14,790 nucleotides of DNA, taken from NCBI GenBank assembly GCA_049314515.1, contig JBMOEY010000032.1, positions 1-14,790 of the forward strand, written 5' to 3'. A program made the translations under genes and the position numbers. The notes beneath the pieces are model-generated. The model had not been told where the DNA came from. It did no database searches and saw nothing but the letters and a program-made list of their open reading frames with translations. The DNA comes from RFQD01 sp049314515. GTDB taxonomy: Bacteria > Actinomycetota > Actinomycetes > Actinomycetales > Microbacteriaceae. Positions 1 to 6,047 of this stretch are shown one piece after another; positions within the stretch are counted from its first letter, which is position 1; every line of letters starts with the position of its first letter.

Positions 1-158
1 TGCGCGTCGGTGACGCGGACGGGTCGTTGCACTAGCTCTCGCGTGCGCGACGGCGCCGCGAGATCACCGTCATCACGAGCCCGGCCGGCGACGCTTCGCG
101 TCGCTTCAAGGCATGGGCCCAAGAACCAAGGTTCGAATCGCACCTCAATAGGAGGCAT
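1..158. other. Left-edge region with no confident gene
   Basis: No protein-like reading is convincing here. A plus-strand frame ends at a TAG at 33-35 (RVGDADGSLH, then stop) and could be the last codons of a gene cut by the window edge. Other open frames are arginine-rich and look like GC-driven noise. A perfect 7-bp hairpin with a TTC loop lies at 88-104, but no T-run follows it. A stretch near 131-139 resembles a tRNA T-loop, but its flanks do not pair. Confidence 0.3.
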
Positions 159-199
159 AAAAATAAGAAACCGCCCGGCATGGGCGGTTTCTTATTTTT
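159..199. terminator. Strong bidirectional intrinsic terminator
   Basis: A perfect 18-bp inverted repeat (159-176 with 182-199) encloses a 5-nt loop. The GC-rich core is CCGCCC/GGGCGG, and the A-rich outer arm gives a U-tract on either strand. It begins 2 nt past the 3' end of the minus-strand tRNA-Glu, so it ends that transcript. It would equally stop any plus-strand gene arriving from the left edge. Confidence 0.9.
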
Positions 200-200
200 G

Positions 201-273
201 TGACCCCAGCGGGATTCGAACCCGCGTTACCGCCGTGAGAGGGCGGCGTACTAGGCCGCTATACGATGGGGCC
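201..273 (-). tRNA. tRNA-Glu (anticodon CTC)
   Basis: The 73-nt gene folds as a cloverleaf. The acceptor stem GGCCCCA pairs with TGGGGTC, with one G-U pair at position 2-71. The anticodon stem CCGCC/GGCGG holds the loop CTCTCAC with anticodon CTC, which reads GAG. The T-arm is GCGGG-TTCGAAT-CCCGC and the discriminator base is A. No CCA is encoded, so it must be added after transcription. A strong terminator follows at once. The enzyme that charges it, GltX, is encoded upstream in the same orientation. Confidence 0.95.
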
Positions 274-290
274 GATTGAGCGACCTAACG

Positions 291-296
291 AGTATG
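291..296 (-). promoter_or_regulatory. Possible -10 of tRNA-Glu
   Basis: On the minus strand CATACT lies 17 nt before the mature 5' end of tRNA-Glu. That would allow a start about 7 nt downstream and a short leader. No good -35 is visible. A 9-bp direct repeat (GCGACCTAA on the plus strand, 280-288 and 313-321) flanks the site. Apart from a hairpin at 346-368, nothing else is seen between the tRNA and the lipid kinase gene. Confidence 0.35.
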
Positions 297-345
297 CCAC
301 AGCGCAATATTGGCGACCTAATCCATCCGGGCATGCTCAACACCG

Positions 346-368
346 GGGAATCCGGGGCACCGATTCCC
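346..368 (-). terminator. Hairpin just past the lipid kinase stop
   Basis: GGGAATC (346-352) pairs perfectly with GATTCCC (362-368) around a 9-nt loop, starting 2 nt after the stop codon of the kinase gene. No U-tract follows on the minus strand. It may be a weak or L-shaped terminator or a 3'-end stabilising hairpin. Confidence 0.35.
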
Positions 369-370
369 AT

Positions 371-1318
371 CTAGAAGAAGATGCGCACCGCCGACGGCAC
401 AACCTCGATGTCGACGGGAAGCGGGCCGACCCGCTCACCATCCGCGTACGCGACAATGTCGGGCGAATCCAATCGCACGCGGCGCGCCCGCCGAATGGTG
501 ACCTCTGGTTCGCCCACGTGCGTGCCCGAAAACACTTTCGGAAAGAGCTGCAGAAACCTGCGGCGCGTGACAGGTTCAAGCCAAGCGATGTCGAGCTGAC
601 CGTCGGTCAGCGAGGCATCGGGGCAGATGCGCATGCCTCCGCCGAGCGACTCACCGTTTGCCACGGCGACGAGGTTCGCATCCACCTCAAATTTTTCACC
701 ATCGAGTTCGAGCGAGTAGTGCCGCGGTCGCAACCGGGTCAGCTCGAGTAGAAGCGCAATCGTGTAGCGGCTCTTGCCCCGCGGACGACGCATGCGATTC
801 GCCCGCTCGTTCACAATCGCATCAAACCCGCCCGAGAGTACGGCCGCGTAATACCCGACACCGCCGGCGTGCGTCATGCGAGCGAGGTCGATGGCCGTGG
901 GCTCGCCGCTCAGTTGTGTCACCAGGTGACGGATGCTCGCACCAATGTCCCCCACCGGCAACCCGATCGCGCGCGCGAGGTCGTTGCCCGTCCCCGCGGG
1001 CACTACGCCCAAGGCCACGTGCGTGCCCGCCACCAGATTGACGCCGAGTGAGACCATCCCGTCACCACCAACGACAACGAGCACCTGCTCTTTTGCATTG
1101 GATGCGCGATCGCGCGAGCCGGTGCCGGCGCCGATGCCAAGCCCCAGTTCGTCCCGAACCGCCTCGCGCAACGCATCGAACGAGTCGCGACGAAGCTCGA
1201 CGACCTCGTACCCTTCTGCTCGCATGGCTTCGGCCACCTGTGCGCCCGCGCCAGGGTTCTTGCCGAACGACGCATTGGGGTTGATGGCGACGACGACGCG
1301 TCGAGCTGCAGTGCTCAT
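371..1318 (-). CDS. Diacylglycerol kinase family lipid kinase (YegS/BmrU-like)
   Basis: The 315-residue protein has the family hallmarks: an N-terminal strand followed by NPNAS (about residues 13-17), the nucleotide-binding GGDG loop at 84-87, and PAGTGNDLAR at 107-116. A beta-rich C-terminal domain contains ISGG-like LSGGFD and ends in the ADGE motif. Members phosphorylate diacylglycerol or related lipids with ATP at the membrane face; the actual substrate is not readable here. I chose the ATG at 1318, seven bases past the toxin stop, over the longer frame to 1435. The longer frame would overlap the toxin gene and adds a non-conserved leader. There is no Shine-Dalgarno site; CATAAT lies six bases upstream, which suggests a leaderless mRNA. 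Confidence 0.9.
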   Translation of the reverse strand: MSTAARRVVVAINPNASFGKNPGAGAQVAEAMRAEGYEVVELRRDSFDALREAVRDELGLGIGAGTGSRDRASNAKEQVLVVVGGDGMVSLGVNLVAGTHVALGVVPAGTGNDLARAIGLPVGDIGASIRHLVTQLSGEPTAIDLARMTHAGGVGYYAAVLSGGFDAIVNERANRMRRPRGKSRYTIALLLELTRLRPRHYSLELDGEKFEVDANLVAVANGESLGGGMRICPDASLTDGQLDIAWLEPVTRRRFLQLFPKVFSGTHVGEPEVTIRRARRVRLDSPDIVAYADGERVGPLPVDIEVVPSAVRIFF

Positions 1319-1324
1319 CTGTCG

Positions 1325-1330
1325 ATTATG
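1325..1330 (-). promoter_or_regulatory. Predicted -10 of the lipid kinase gene
   Basis: CATAAT (5 of 6 to TATAAT) ends 6 nt before the ATG at 1318 and overlaps the stop codon of the toxin gene. GTGACC lies 18 nt further upstream, inside the toxin gene, and matches 4 of 6 to TTGACA. This would give the kinase its own leaderless transcript, independent of the toxin-antitoxin operon. Confidence 0.45.
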
Positions 1331-1712
1331 ACGGGATTCGCTCCGCATGGTCACCAAGCCACGAGGTAATCTGCTCGAGTTCAAAGTCTCCGCGTGCGCA
1401 TCCGAGCATGAACTCGAACGTTTCGTCTTCGTCACTGATGAGTTCGTAGCCGTTCATGCCGAGAAACAGAATCGTTCCGGACAGCGCCAAGCGCTTGTTG
1501 CCATCGAACAGTGCGTGGTTCTTGACCAGCGACTGAAGGAGTGCTGCGGCCTTGTCAAAAAGACCGGTGTAGGACTCAACACCAAAGACAACGGTCTGCG
1601 GGCGACGCAAAGCGGACTCCAACAGCCCCAGGTCGCGGATTCGGCCGAGACCGAGTTTGTGAATAGTTCGCGTCACATCATCCATCGTGAAATATCGAAT
1701 GTCACGTGACAT
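1326..1712 (-). CDS. doc: Doc-type toxin (Fic/Doc superfamily)
   Basis: The 128-residue protein is close to the length of phage P1 Doc (126). It carries the Doc-type active-site motif HALFDGNKR at residues 66-74, where Fic AMP-transferases have HxFxDGNGRxxR. The Lys-Arg ending and the lack of the second Fic arginine point to the Doc branch, whose characterised member phosphorylates and inactivates EF-Tu. An upstream RDLGLLESALRRPQ segment (27-40) is also typical. The start codon is 6 bp after the antitoxin stop, without a clear Shine-Dalgarno site, so translation may be coupled. By hand count, this gene and its partner run about 54% GC on sampled lines, against 62-68% on sampled lines of neighbouring genes, which suggests acquisition. 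Confidence 0.9.
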   Translation of the reverse strand: MSRDIRYFTMDDVTRTIHKLGLGRIRDLGLLESALRRPQTVVFGVESYTGLFDKAAALLQSLVKNHALFDGNKRLALSGTILFLGMNGYELISDEDETFEFMLGCARGDFELEQITSWLGDHAERIPS

Positions 1713-1718
1713 AGCGGT

Positions 1719-1925
1719 TTAGGTTTCTCGGAGGCGGTCGATGACACCCGCATGACGTTTCATCATGCGTTCGAATGCCTCGTCGTACTCGCGCTCGTGG
1801 AAATTGCGCTCGAGATAATCTTCAATCGCGCTGACGATGAGCTGCTGTTTGCTGATGCCTTGCGTTTCGGCAATCATGTCGAGCTCGGCGTCGAGTTTCT
1901 CGGTAAGTCGAAGTGTCATGGCCAT
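1719..1925 (-). CDS. Ribbon-helix-helix antitoxin (CopG/Arc-type)
   Basis: The 68-residue protein begins with a short strand, MTLRLTEKLD, followed by two helices around the turn TQGISKQQLI. This is the layout of a ribbon-helix-helix DNA-binding domain (about residues 3-42). The charged C-terminal tail (about 43-68) would be the toxin-neutralising part. It lies immediately upstream of the Doc toxin, the usual antitoxin-first order. Classical Doc partners are Phd proteins, so the RHH type is a partner swap also seen in other modules. Two ATGs, 1925 and 1919, are possible. I chose 1925 because TACCAT lies exactly 7 nt upstream; there is no Shine-Dalgarno site. It probably represses its own operon through the palindrome at 1933-1953. 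Confidence 0.85.
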   Translation of the reverse strand: MAMTLRLTEKLDAELDMIAETQGISKQQLIVSAIEDYLERNFHEREYDEAFERMMKRHAGVIDRLRET

Positions 1926-1932
1926 GAGGGTA

Positions 1933-1938
1933 ATGGTA
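1933..1938 (-). promoter_or_regulatory. Predicted -10 of the toxin-antitoxin operon
   Basis: TACCAT fits TANNNT and ends 7 nt before the antitoxin ATG at 1925, the geometry of a leaderless promoter. A TTGCTC hexamer lies 16 nt further upstream as a weak -35. The hexamer is inside the operator palindrome. Confidence 0.45.
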
Positions 1939-1953
1939 TCAACTCGATACCAT
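1933..1953. promoter_or_regulatory. Probable antitoxin operator palindrome
   Basis: A perfect inverted repeat of 8-bp arms (ATGGTATC at 1933-1940, GATACCAT at 1946-1953) around the 5-bp spacer AACTC ends 7 bp before the antitoxin ATG. RHH antitoxins bind such short inverted repeats as dimers of dimers, so this is the expected autoregulatory site. The start-proximal arm contains the predicted -10 hexamer, so binding would block RNA polymerase. Confidence 0.7.
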
Positions 1954-1974
1954 CGAGCAACAATGCGAAACTGT

Positions 1975-2006
1975 GCAAAACAAAACCCCCACCGTATTGG
2001 TGAGGG
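1975..2006 (-). terminator. Intrinsic terminator after tRNA-Gln
   Basis: On the minus strand CCCTCACC pairs with GGTGGGGG (one T-G pair) around an AATAC loop, and GTTTTGTTTTG follows. It begins 8 nt after the 3' end of tRNA-Gln and separates it from the toxin-antitoxin promoter. Confidence 0.85.
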
Positions 2007-2014
2007 TGAACTTG

Positions 2015-2086
2015 CTGGGGTACCTGGACTCGAACCAAGAACAACTGAACCAGAATCAGCCGTGTTGCCAATTACACCATACCCCA
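2015..2086 (-). tRNA. tRNA-Gln (anticodon CTG)
   Basis: The 72-nt cloverleaf has acceptor stem TGGGGTA/TACCCCA and discriminator G. The anticodon loop TTCTGGT gives anticodon CTG, which reads CAG, and the T-loop is TTCGAGT. The U1-A72 pair typical of tRNA-Gln is present. No CCA is encoded. It lies 35 bp after the gltX stop with no obvious promoter of its own, so it is probably processed from the gltX transcript, which the terminator just downstream would end. Confidence 0.95.
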
Positions 2087-2121
2087 AGGGTGGACCCAGA
2101 AATCGGGCCCGGTGAGAAAGC

Positions 2122-3636
2122 CTAGCGCACCGAAAAGCGCTCGAGCCGCGCCAGCGTCTCGTCGCGACCCAGGATCTCCATCGACTCGAACAGGGGCGGC
2201 GAAATGCGCTTGCCCGAGATTGCGGTGCGGAGCGGGCCGTACGCGATGCGCGGCTTAAGTTCCATTGCGCCAATCAACTCTGCCTCGAGTGCTGACTGAA
2301 TCGCCTCGGTCTGCCAGGCGTCGTCACCGAGACCTGCGAGGGCCGCGCGGCCGCGCGAGATGACCTCGCTCGAGTTGTCCGGGAGCCCGGCAAGGGCATC
2401 CTCATCCCACGTCAACTCGTCAGCCGTGGTGAAGAGGAAAGCGAGCATTGCGGGTGCCTCGCCGAGCAGATTCATGCGTGTCTGCACGAGCGGGGCCGCT
2501 TGAGCGAGCACAGTGAACTCGGTGTCCGACACGGGATCACCGGGGTTTCCCGGTAAGAGGCCGGCCGACTGAAGCGTGACGGCGAGGCGACGTGTGAATT
2601 CGTCAATCGGCAACAGGCGAATGTGGTCACCGTTGATGGCCTCGGCTTTCTTCAGATCAAACCGTGCCGGGTTTGGGTTCACGTCGGTGACATCAAACGC
2701 GGTCGCCATCTCGTGCAGGCTGAACACATCACGGTCTGCCGAAATCGACCAACCCAACAGCGCGAGGTAGTTGAGTAGCCCCTCGGGAATAAAGCCGCGG
2801 TCACGGTGATGAAACAGGTTCGACTCGGGGTCACGTTTCGAGAGTTTCTTGTTTCCCTCCCCCATCACGTAGGGCAAATGGCCAAAACGCGGGATGTGCG
2901 TGGCCACGCCCGCATCGATCATCGCGTGATACAGAGCGATTTGCCGCGGCGTCGACGACAACAGGTCTTCACCGCGCAACACGTGCGTGACGCGCATGAT
3001 GGCGTCATCGACCGGGTTGACGAGCGTATAGAGCGGGTCACCATTCGGACGCACAACGACAAAGTCGGGAAACGATCCGGCCGGAAACGTAATCTCGCCC
3101 CGCACGAGGTCATCAAAGGTGATGTCTTCGTCGGGAACACGCAAACGCAACGCCGGCACACGACCGTCGGCACGAAATGACGCCTTCTGCTCGTCGGTAA
3201 GGTCGCGGTCGAAGTTGTCATACCCAACCTTTGGGTCACGACCGGCCGCCAGATTGCGCGCCTCAATCTCTTCGGGCGTCGAGAAACTCTCATACACGTG
3301 ACCGGTCGCGATGAGCTTTTCGACGACCTCGCGGTAGACGTCCATGCGTTCACTCTGGCGGTAGGGCGGATTCGGTCCACCCACGTTGATGCCCTCATCC
3401 CACGTGAGGCCGAGCCAGGTCAACGCCTCGACGATTTGGTCGTAGCTCTCCTCGGAGTCGCGTGCGACATCCGTGTCTTCAATGCGAAAAATGAACGTGC
3501 CACCCGTGTGACGCGCATACGCCCAGTTGAACAGCGCTGTGCGCACGAGTCCGACGTGCGGAGTTCCGGTCGGCGACGGGCAGAATCGCACACGCACATC
3601 GGCACCGGATGCGGTCGTCACAGGGTAATTCGTCAT
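2122..3636 (-). CDS. gltX: Glutamyl-tRNA synthetase
   Basis: The 504-residue class I synthetase has the HIGH-like signature HVGL at 27-30 within PSPTGTPHVGL and the KMSKS-like KLSKR at 264-268. Length and architecture fit bacterial GluRS: a Rossmann catalytic domain, then an alpha-helical anticodon-binding C-terminal half from about residue 320. It attaches glutamate to tRNA-Glu. In actinobacteria, which generally rely on GatCAB, it also makes Glu-tRNA-Gln. Its two tRNA substrates are encoded immediately downstream. The ATG at 3636 overlaps by 4 bp (ATGA) the stop of a short ORF resembling a response-regulator start. TAGCCT lies 6 nt upstream, so either translational coupling or a leaderless start is possible. 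Confidence 0.97.
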   Translation of the reverse strand: MTNYPVTTASGADVRVRFCPSPTGTPHVGLVRTALFNWAYARHTGGTFIFRIEDTDVARDSEESYDQIVEALTWLGLTWDEGINVGGPNPPYRQSERMDVYREVVEKLIATGHVYESFSTPEEIEARNLAAGRDPKVGYDNFDRDLTDEQKASFRADGRVPALRLRVPDEDITFDDLVRGEITFPAGSFPDFVVVRPNGDPLYTLVNPVDDAIMRVTHVLRGEDLLSSTPRQIALYHAMIDAGVATHIPRFGHLPYVMGEGNKKLSKRDPESNLFHHRDRGFIPEGLLNYLALLGWSISADRDVFSLHEMATAFDVTDVNPNPARFDLKKAEAINGDHIRLLPIDEFTRRLAVTLQSAGLLPGNPGDPVSDTEFTVLAQAAPLVQTRMNLLGEAPAMLAFLFTTADELTWDEDALAGLPDNSSEVISRGRAALAGLGDDAWQTEAIQSALEAELIGAMELKPRIAYGPLRTAISGKRISPPLFESMEILGRDETLARLERFSVR

Positions 3637-3642
3637 GCCTCA

Positions 3643-3648
3643 AGGCTA
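3643..3648 (-). promoter_or_regulatory. Possible -10 of gltX
   Basis: TAGCCT ends 6 nt before the gltX ATG and fits the start-proximal TANNNT pattern seen at other first genes here. A short GAGG is only one base from the ATG, too close for normal ribosome binding. No convincing -35 is visible. Confidence 0.35.
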
Positions 3649-3662
3649 GACGAGCTAGACGA
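3645..3662. repeat. Tandem 9-bp duplication
   Basis: GCTAGACGA occurs twice back to back. It lies inside the receiver-like fragment, where it encodes the serine run, and may mark the join left by a deletion. Confidence 0.7.
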
Positions 3663-3820
3663 TAGGGAGGTCCGCCCAGGCGCGGACGCCGCCAGCAGAT
3701 CGAGGAACAGAGCATTGTCTTCGACAATTGCAATGCGAATTGGGCGAACCTGGGTCGTTGTCACAGACTTAACACTCACGCAGTGTGGTGTCGGGTGCAA
3801 AGCCTACTTAGGGAAAACCC

Positions 3821-4930
3821 TTAGACGAGACGCGTCATCCAGGAGTGGTTGTCGGCCACCCGGCCGTACTGAATGTCGGTGAGCTCCTGGCGCAAACTCA
3901 TCGTCAATTCCCCGGCCGGGGCATCCGGATCGCCAACCGCGAAATCACTCGAGAGTAACTGTCCAATGGGGGTGACCACCGCGGCAGTGCCACACGCAAA
4001 GACCTCGGTGACCTCTCCCGACGCAACACCGTCGCGCCACTCGTCAATCGAGATGTCGCGCTCTTCGACCGTGTGACCGCGCTCGCGCGCAAGCGTGATG
4101 ATGGAGTCGCGCGTGATTCCCTCGAGAATGGACCCGGTGAGTCGCGGTGTGACGAGAGTGCCGTCTTTCTTGACGAGGAACACGTTCATGCCACCGAGCT
4201 CATCAATGTGGGTGCCCGTTTCGGCATCCAAGAAGAGAACCTGCGCGCAACCTTTTTCGTAGGCTTCGGTTTGTGCAACGAGACTCGCCGCATAGTTTCC
4301 GCCGCACTTGGCTGCCCCGGTACCGCCGCGACCGGCGCGCGTGTACTCCGTCGTGAGCCAAATCTTGACCGGTGCGACGCCACCCTTGAAGTACGCACCC
4401 GCCGGGCTGGCAATCACGAAATAGGATGCCCGATGCGCGGCTCGCACGCCCAGGAAGTTCTCGTTCGCAATCATGAACGGGCGCATGTACAAGCTCGTCT
4501 CGGGGGCCGAGGGTACCCAGTCGGCGTCCACGCGGGCGAGTTGGCGAATCGACTCGACGAAATCGGTCACACTGAGTTCCGGCAGTGCGAGTCGGCGAGC
4601 CGACCGCGCGAGACGCGCGCCGTTTGCCTCGGGACGAAACGCCCAAATCGAACCGTCGGCGTGACGGTAGAGCTTGAGACCCTCAAAGATTTCTTGACCG
4701 TAATGCAACACGGCCGAACCCGGCTCAATGCTCAGCGCACCATAGGCCTTGACTTGCGCATTGTGCCAGCCCTCATCGACCGTCCAGTCGATTTCAACCA
4801 TGTGATCGGTGAAGTAGTTGCCGAAGCCGGGGCTTGCGAGAATTTCTTCACGATGTGCCTCAATACGAGCAGATTTCGATGGGGTCAGCGTGAAGCTGAG
4901 GGGGAACGTCGTCGTTTCCGTCGTGCTCAT
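3821..4930 (-). CDS. ilvE: Branched-chain amino acid aminotransferase
   Basis: The 369-residue protein is a fold-type IV PLP aminotransferase. It catalyses the last step of valine, leucine and isoleucine synthesis, with glutamate as amino donor. Features seen are HYGQEIFEGLKLYR (77-90), the PLP-lysine segment GTGAAKCGGNYAAS with likely Schiff-base K208, ELGGMNVF (about 245-252) and EGITRDSI (about 269-276). The length fits the larger eukaryote- and actinobacteria-like BCAT group. AAGGA lies 8 nt before the ATG. It follows leuB by 42 bp in the same direction and so is probably co-transcribed with serA-leuB. A 56-bp gap follows it before the receiver-like fragment. Confidence 0.96.
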   Translation of the reverse strand: MSTTETTTFPLSFTLTPSKSARIEAHREEILASPGFGNYFTDHMVEIDWTVDEGWHNAQVKAYGALSIEPGSAVLHYGQEIFEGLKLYRHADGSIWAFRPEANGARLARSARRLALPELSVTDFVESIRQLARVDADWVPSAPETSLYMRPFMIANENFLGVRAAHRASYFVIASPAGAYFKGGVAPVKIWLTTEYTRAGRGGTGAAKCGGNYAASLVAQTEAYEKGCAQVLFLDAETGTHIDELGGMNVFLVKKDGTLVTPRLTGSILEGITRDSIITLARERGHTVEERDISIDEWRDGVASGEVTEVFACGTAAVVTPIGQLLSSDFAVGDPDAPAGELTMSLRQELTDIQYGRVADNHSWMTRLV

Positions 4931-4972
4931 GTGTGGGGTCCTTGGTGTGCGGGTGTACTTACGCTAACTGGC

Positions 4973-6022
4973 TCAGGCGAGACGCGCCACAATTGCATCG
5001 CCCACCTCGGCCGTGGTTCGCGATGCCGAACCGCGTTCGGCGAGATCGGCAGCCACGGCGGAGTGAATCTTGGATGCGGCGTCGACGTAACCAAAGTGCG
5101 TGAGCAGCATGGCAACCGAGAGAATCGTGGCGGTTGGGTCGGCCTTCTGCTGCCCCGCGATGTCGGGTGCCGAACCGTGCACCGGTTCGAACATGCTCGG
5201 AAACGCATTCGTCGGGTTGATGTTGCCACTCGCCGCCAAACCGATTCCGCCGCCGATGGCGCCCGACAGGTCGGTGAGGATGTCGCCAAACAGGTTGTCG
5301 GTGACAATCACGTCGAACCGAGACGGGTCGGTGACGAAGAAGATGGTTGCCGCATCCACGTGCAGATAATCGACGACGACCTCGGGGAACTCGGCTGCGA
5401 CGCGCGCAACGGCGCGAGTCCAGAGTCCGCCGGCATGGACGAGCACGTTGGTTTTGTGCACCCACGTGAGTTTTTTACCTCGCGTCATGGCGAGCTCGAA
5501 GGCGTATCGCACAACTCGATCGACGCCGAATGCCGTGTTGACCGAGAGCTCGTTGGCCACTTCGGCGGGCGTACCGGCGCGCACCACTCCTCCGTTGCCC
5601 ACATAGGGTCCTTCGGTTCCCTCCCGAACGACAACGAAGTCGACGGGACCCGGGTTAGCGAGCGGGCTCACCACACCGGGCAGAATCTGGGTGGGTCGCA
5701 AATTGACGTAGTGGTCGAGACTGAATCGCAGCTTCAGCAGCAGACCGCGCTCAATGATTCCTGCGGGGATGCGCGGATCGCCCGGAACCCCGCCGACCGC
5801 TCCCACCAAGATTGCGTCGTGCGTGGCAATGGCGGCCAGGTCGTCGTCGGTGAGCACGTCGCCAGTGGCAAGGTATCGATCCGCACCGAGTGAAAAATGC
5901 GTCTTATTCAGCGTCAGACCCTCACTCGCGGCCACCACATCGAGCACCTTGAGCCCCTCAGCCACGACCTCGGGACCGATGCCATCGCCCGGGATGACCG
6001 CGAGGGAAAGAGTTTTTGACAT
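4973..6022 (-). CDS. leuB: 3-isopropylmalate dehydrogenase
   Basis: The 349-residue beta-decarboxylating dehydrogenase oxidises 3-isopropylmalate with NAD in leucine synthesis. It shows PGDGIGPEV near the N-terminus, the substrate-arginine region LRFSLDHYVNLRP, the metal/cofactor segment VTDNLFGDILTDLSG, and the NAD-binding loop with EPVHGSAPDIAG. The ATG at 6022 was chosen over an open frame to 6229 because it starts at the conserved first strand and has GAAGG 9 nt upstream. The extension would overlap serA. It lies 25 bp after serA and 42 bp before ilvE. Related enzymes (tartrate or isocitrate dehydrogenases) share the fold, but the gene context supports LeuB. Confidence 0.95.
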   Translation of the reverse strand: MSKTLSLAVIPGDGIGPEVVAEGLKVLDVVAASEGLTLNKTHFSLGADRYLATGDVLTDDDLAAIATHDAILVGAVGGVPGDPRIPAGIIERGLLLKLRFSLDHYVNLRPTQILPGVVSPLANPGPVDFVVVREGTEGPYVGNGGVVRAGTPAEVANELSVNTAFGVDRVVRYAFELAMTRGKKLTWVHKTNVLVHAGGLWTRAVARVAAEFPEVVVDYLHVDAATIFFVTDPSRFDVIVTDNLFGDILTDLSGAIGGGIGLAASGNINPTNAFPSMFEPVHGSAPDIAGQQKADPTATILSVAMLLTHFGYVDAASKIHSAVAADLAERGSASRTTAEVGDAIVARLA

Positions 6023-6047
6023 GAGGGAAGACCTTCGTGAGAGTGAG

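Larger units (their letters stand above)
3633..3764 (-). pseudogene. Truncated response-regulator N-terminus (remnant or small ORF)
   Basis: From a GTG at 3764 this frame encodes 43 residues. Residues 9-24, IRIAIVEDNALFLDLL, match the first strand and helix of a LuxR/NarL-type receiver domain, including the acidic pair (ED) of the metal pocket. The reading then degenerates to a serine run (SSSSSS) and stops at a TGA overlapping the gltX ATG. The phosphoacceptor aspartate and the whole output domain are absent, and no space remains for them before gltX. This looks like the 5' stub of a deleted regulator gene. A functional small ORF coupled to gltX is the alternative. GTG at 3779 is another possible start; no Shine-Dalgarno site supports either. 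Confidence 0.45.

Noticed and set aside
115..150. T-loop-like TTCGAAT suggesting a tRNA or tmRNA end
   Set aside because: The flanking five bases do not form a T-stem, and no acceptor or anticodon arm can be drawn.
1319..1435. N-terminal extension of the lipid kinase frame
   Set aside because: It would overlap the end of the Doc toxin gene. The extra residues are not kinase-like, while the conserved N-terminus and a -10 box fit the ATG at 1318.
3808..3824. Hairpin after ilvE as terminator
   Set aside because: Only four base pairs (AGGG/CCCT) form, next to a mismatch, and no T-run follows.
4073..5893. 606-residue plus-strand open frame opposite ilvE and leuB
   Set aside because: It is antisense to two clearly conserved enzymes. 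The composition is rich in Arg, Gly and His, and no domain is recognisable, as expected for a mirror frame in GC-rich coding DNA.
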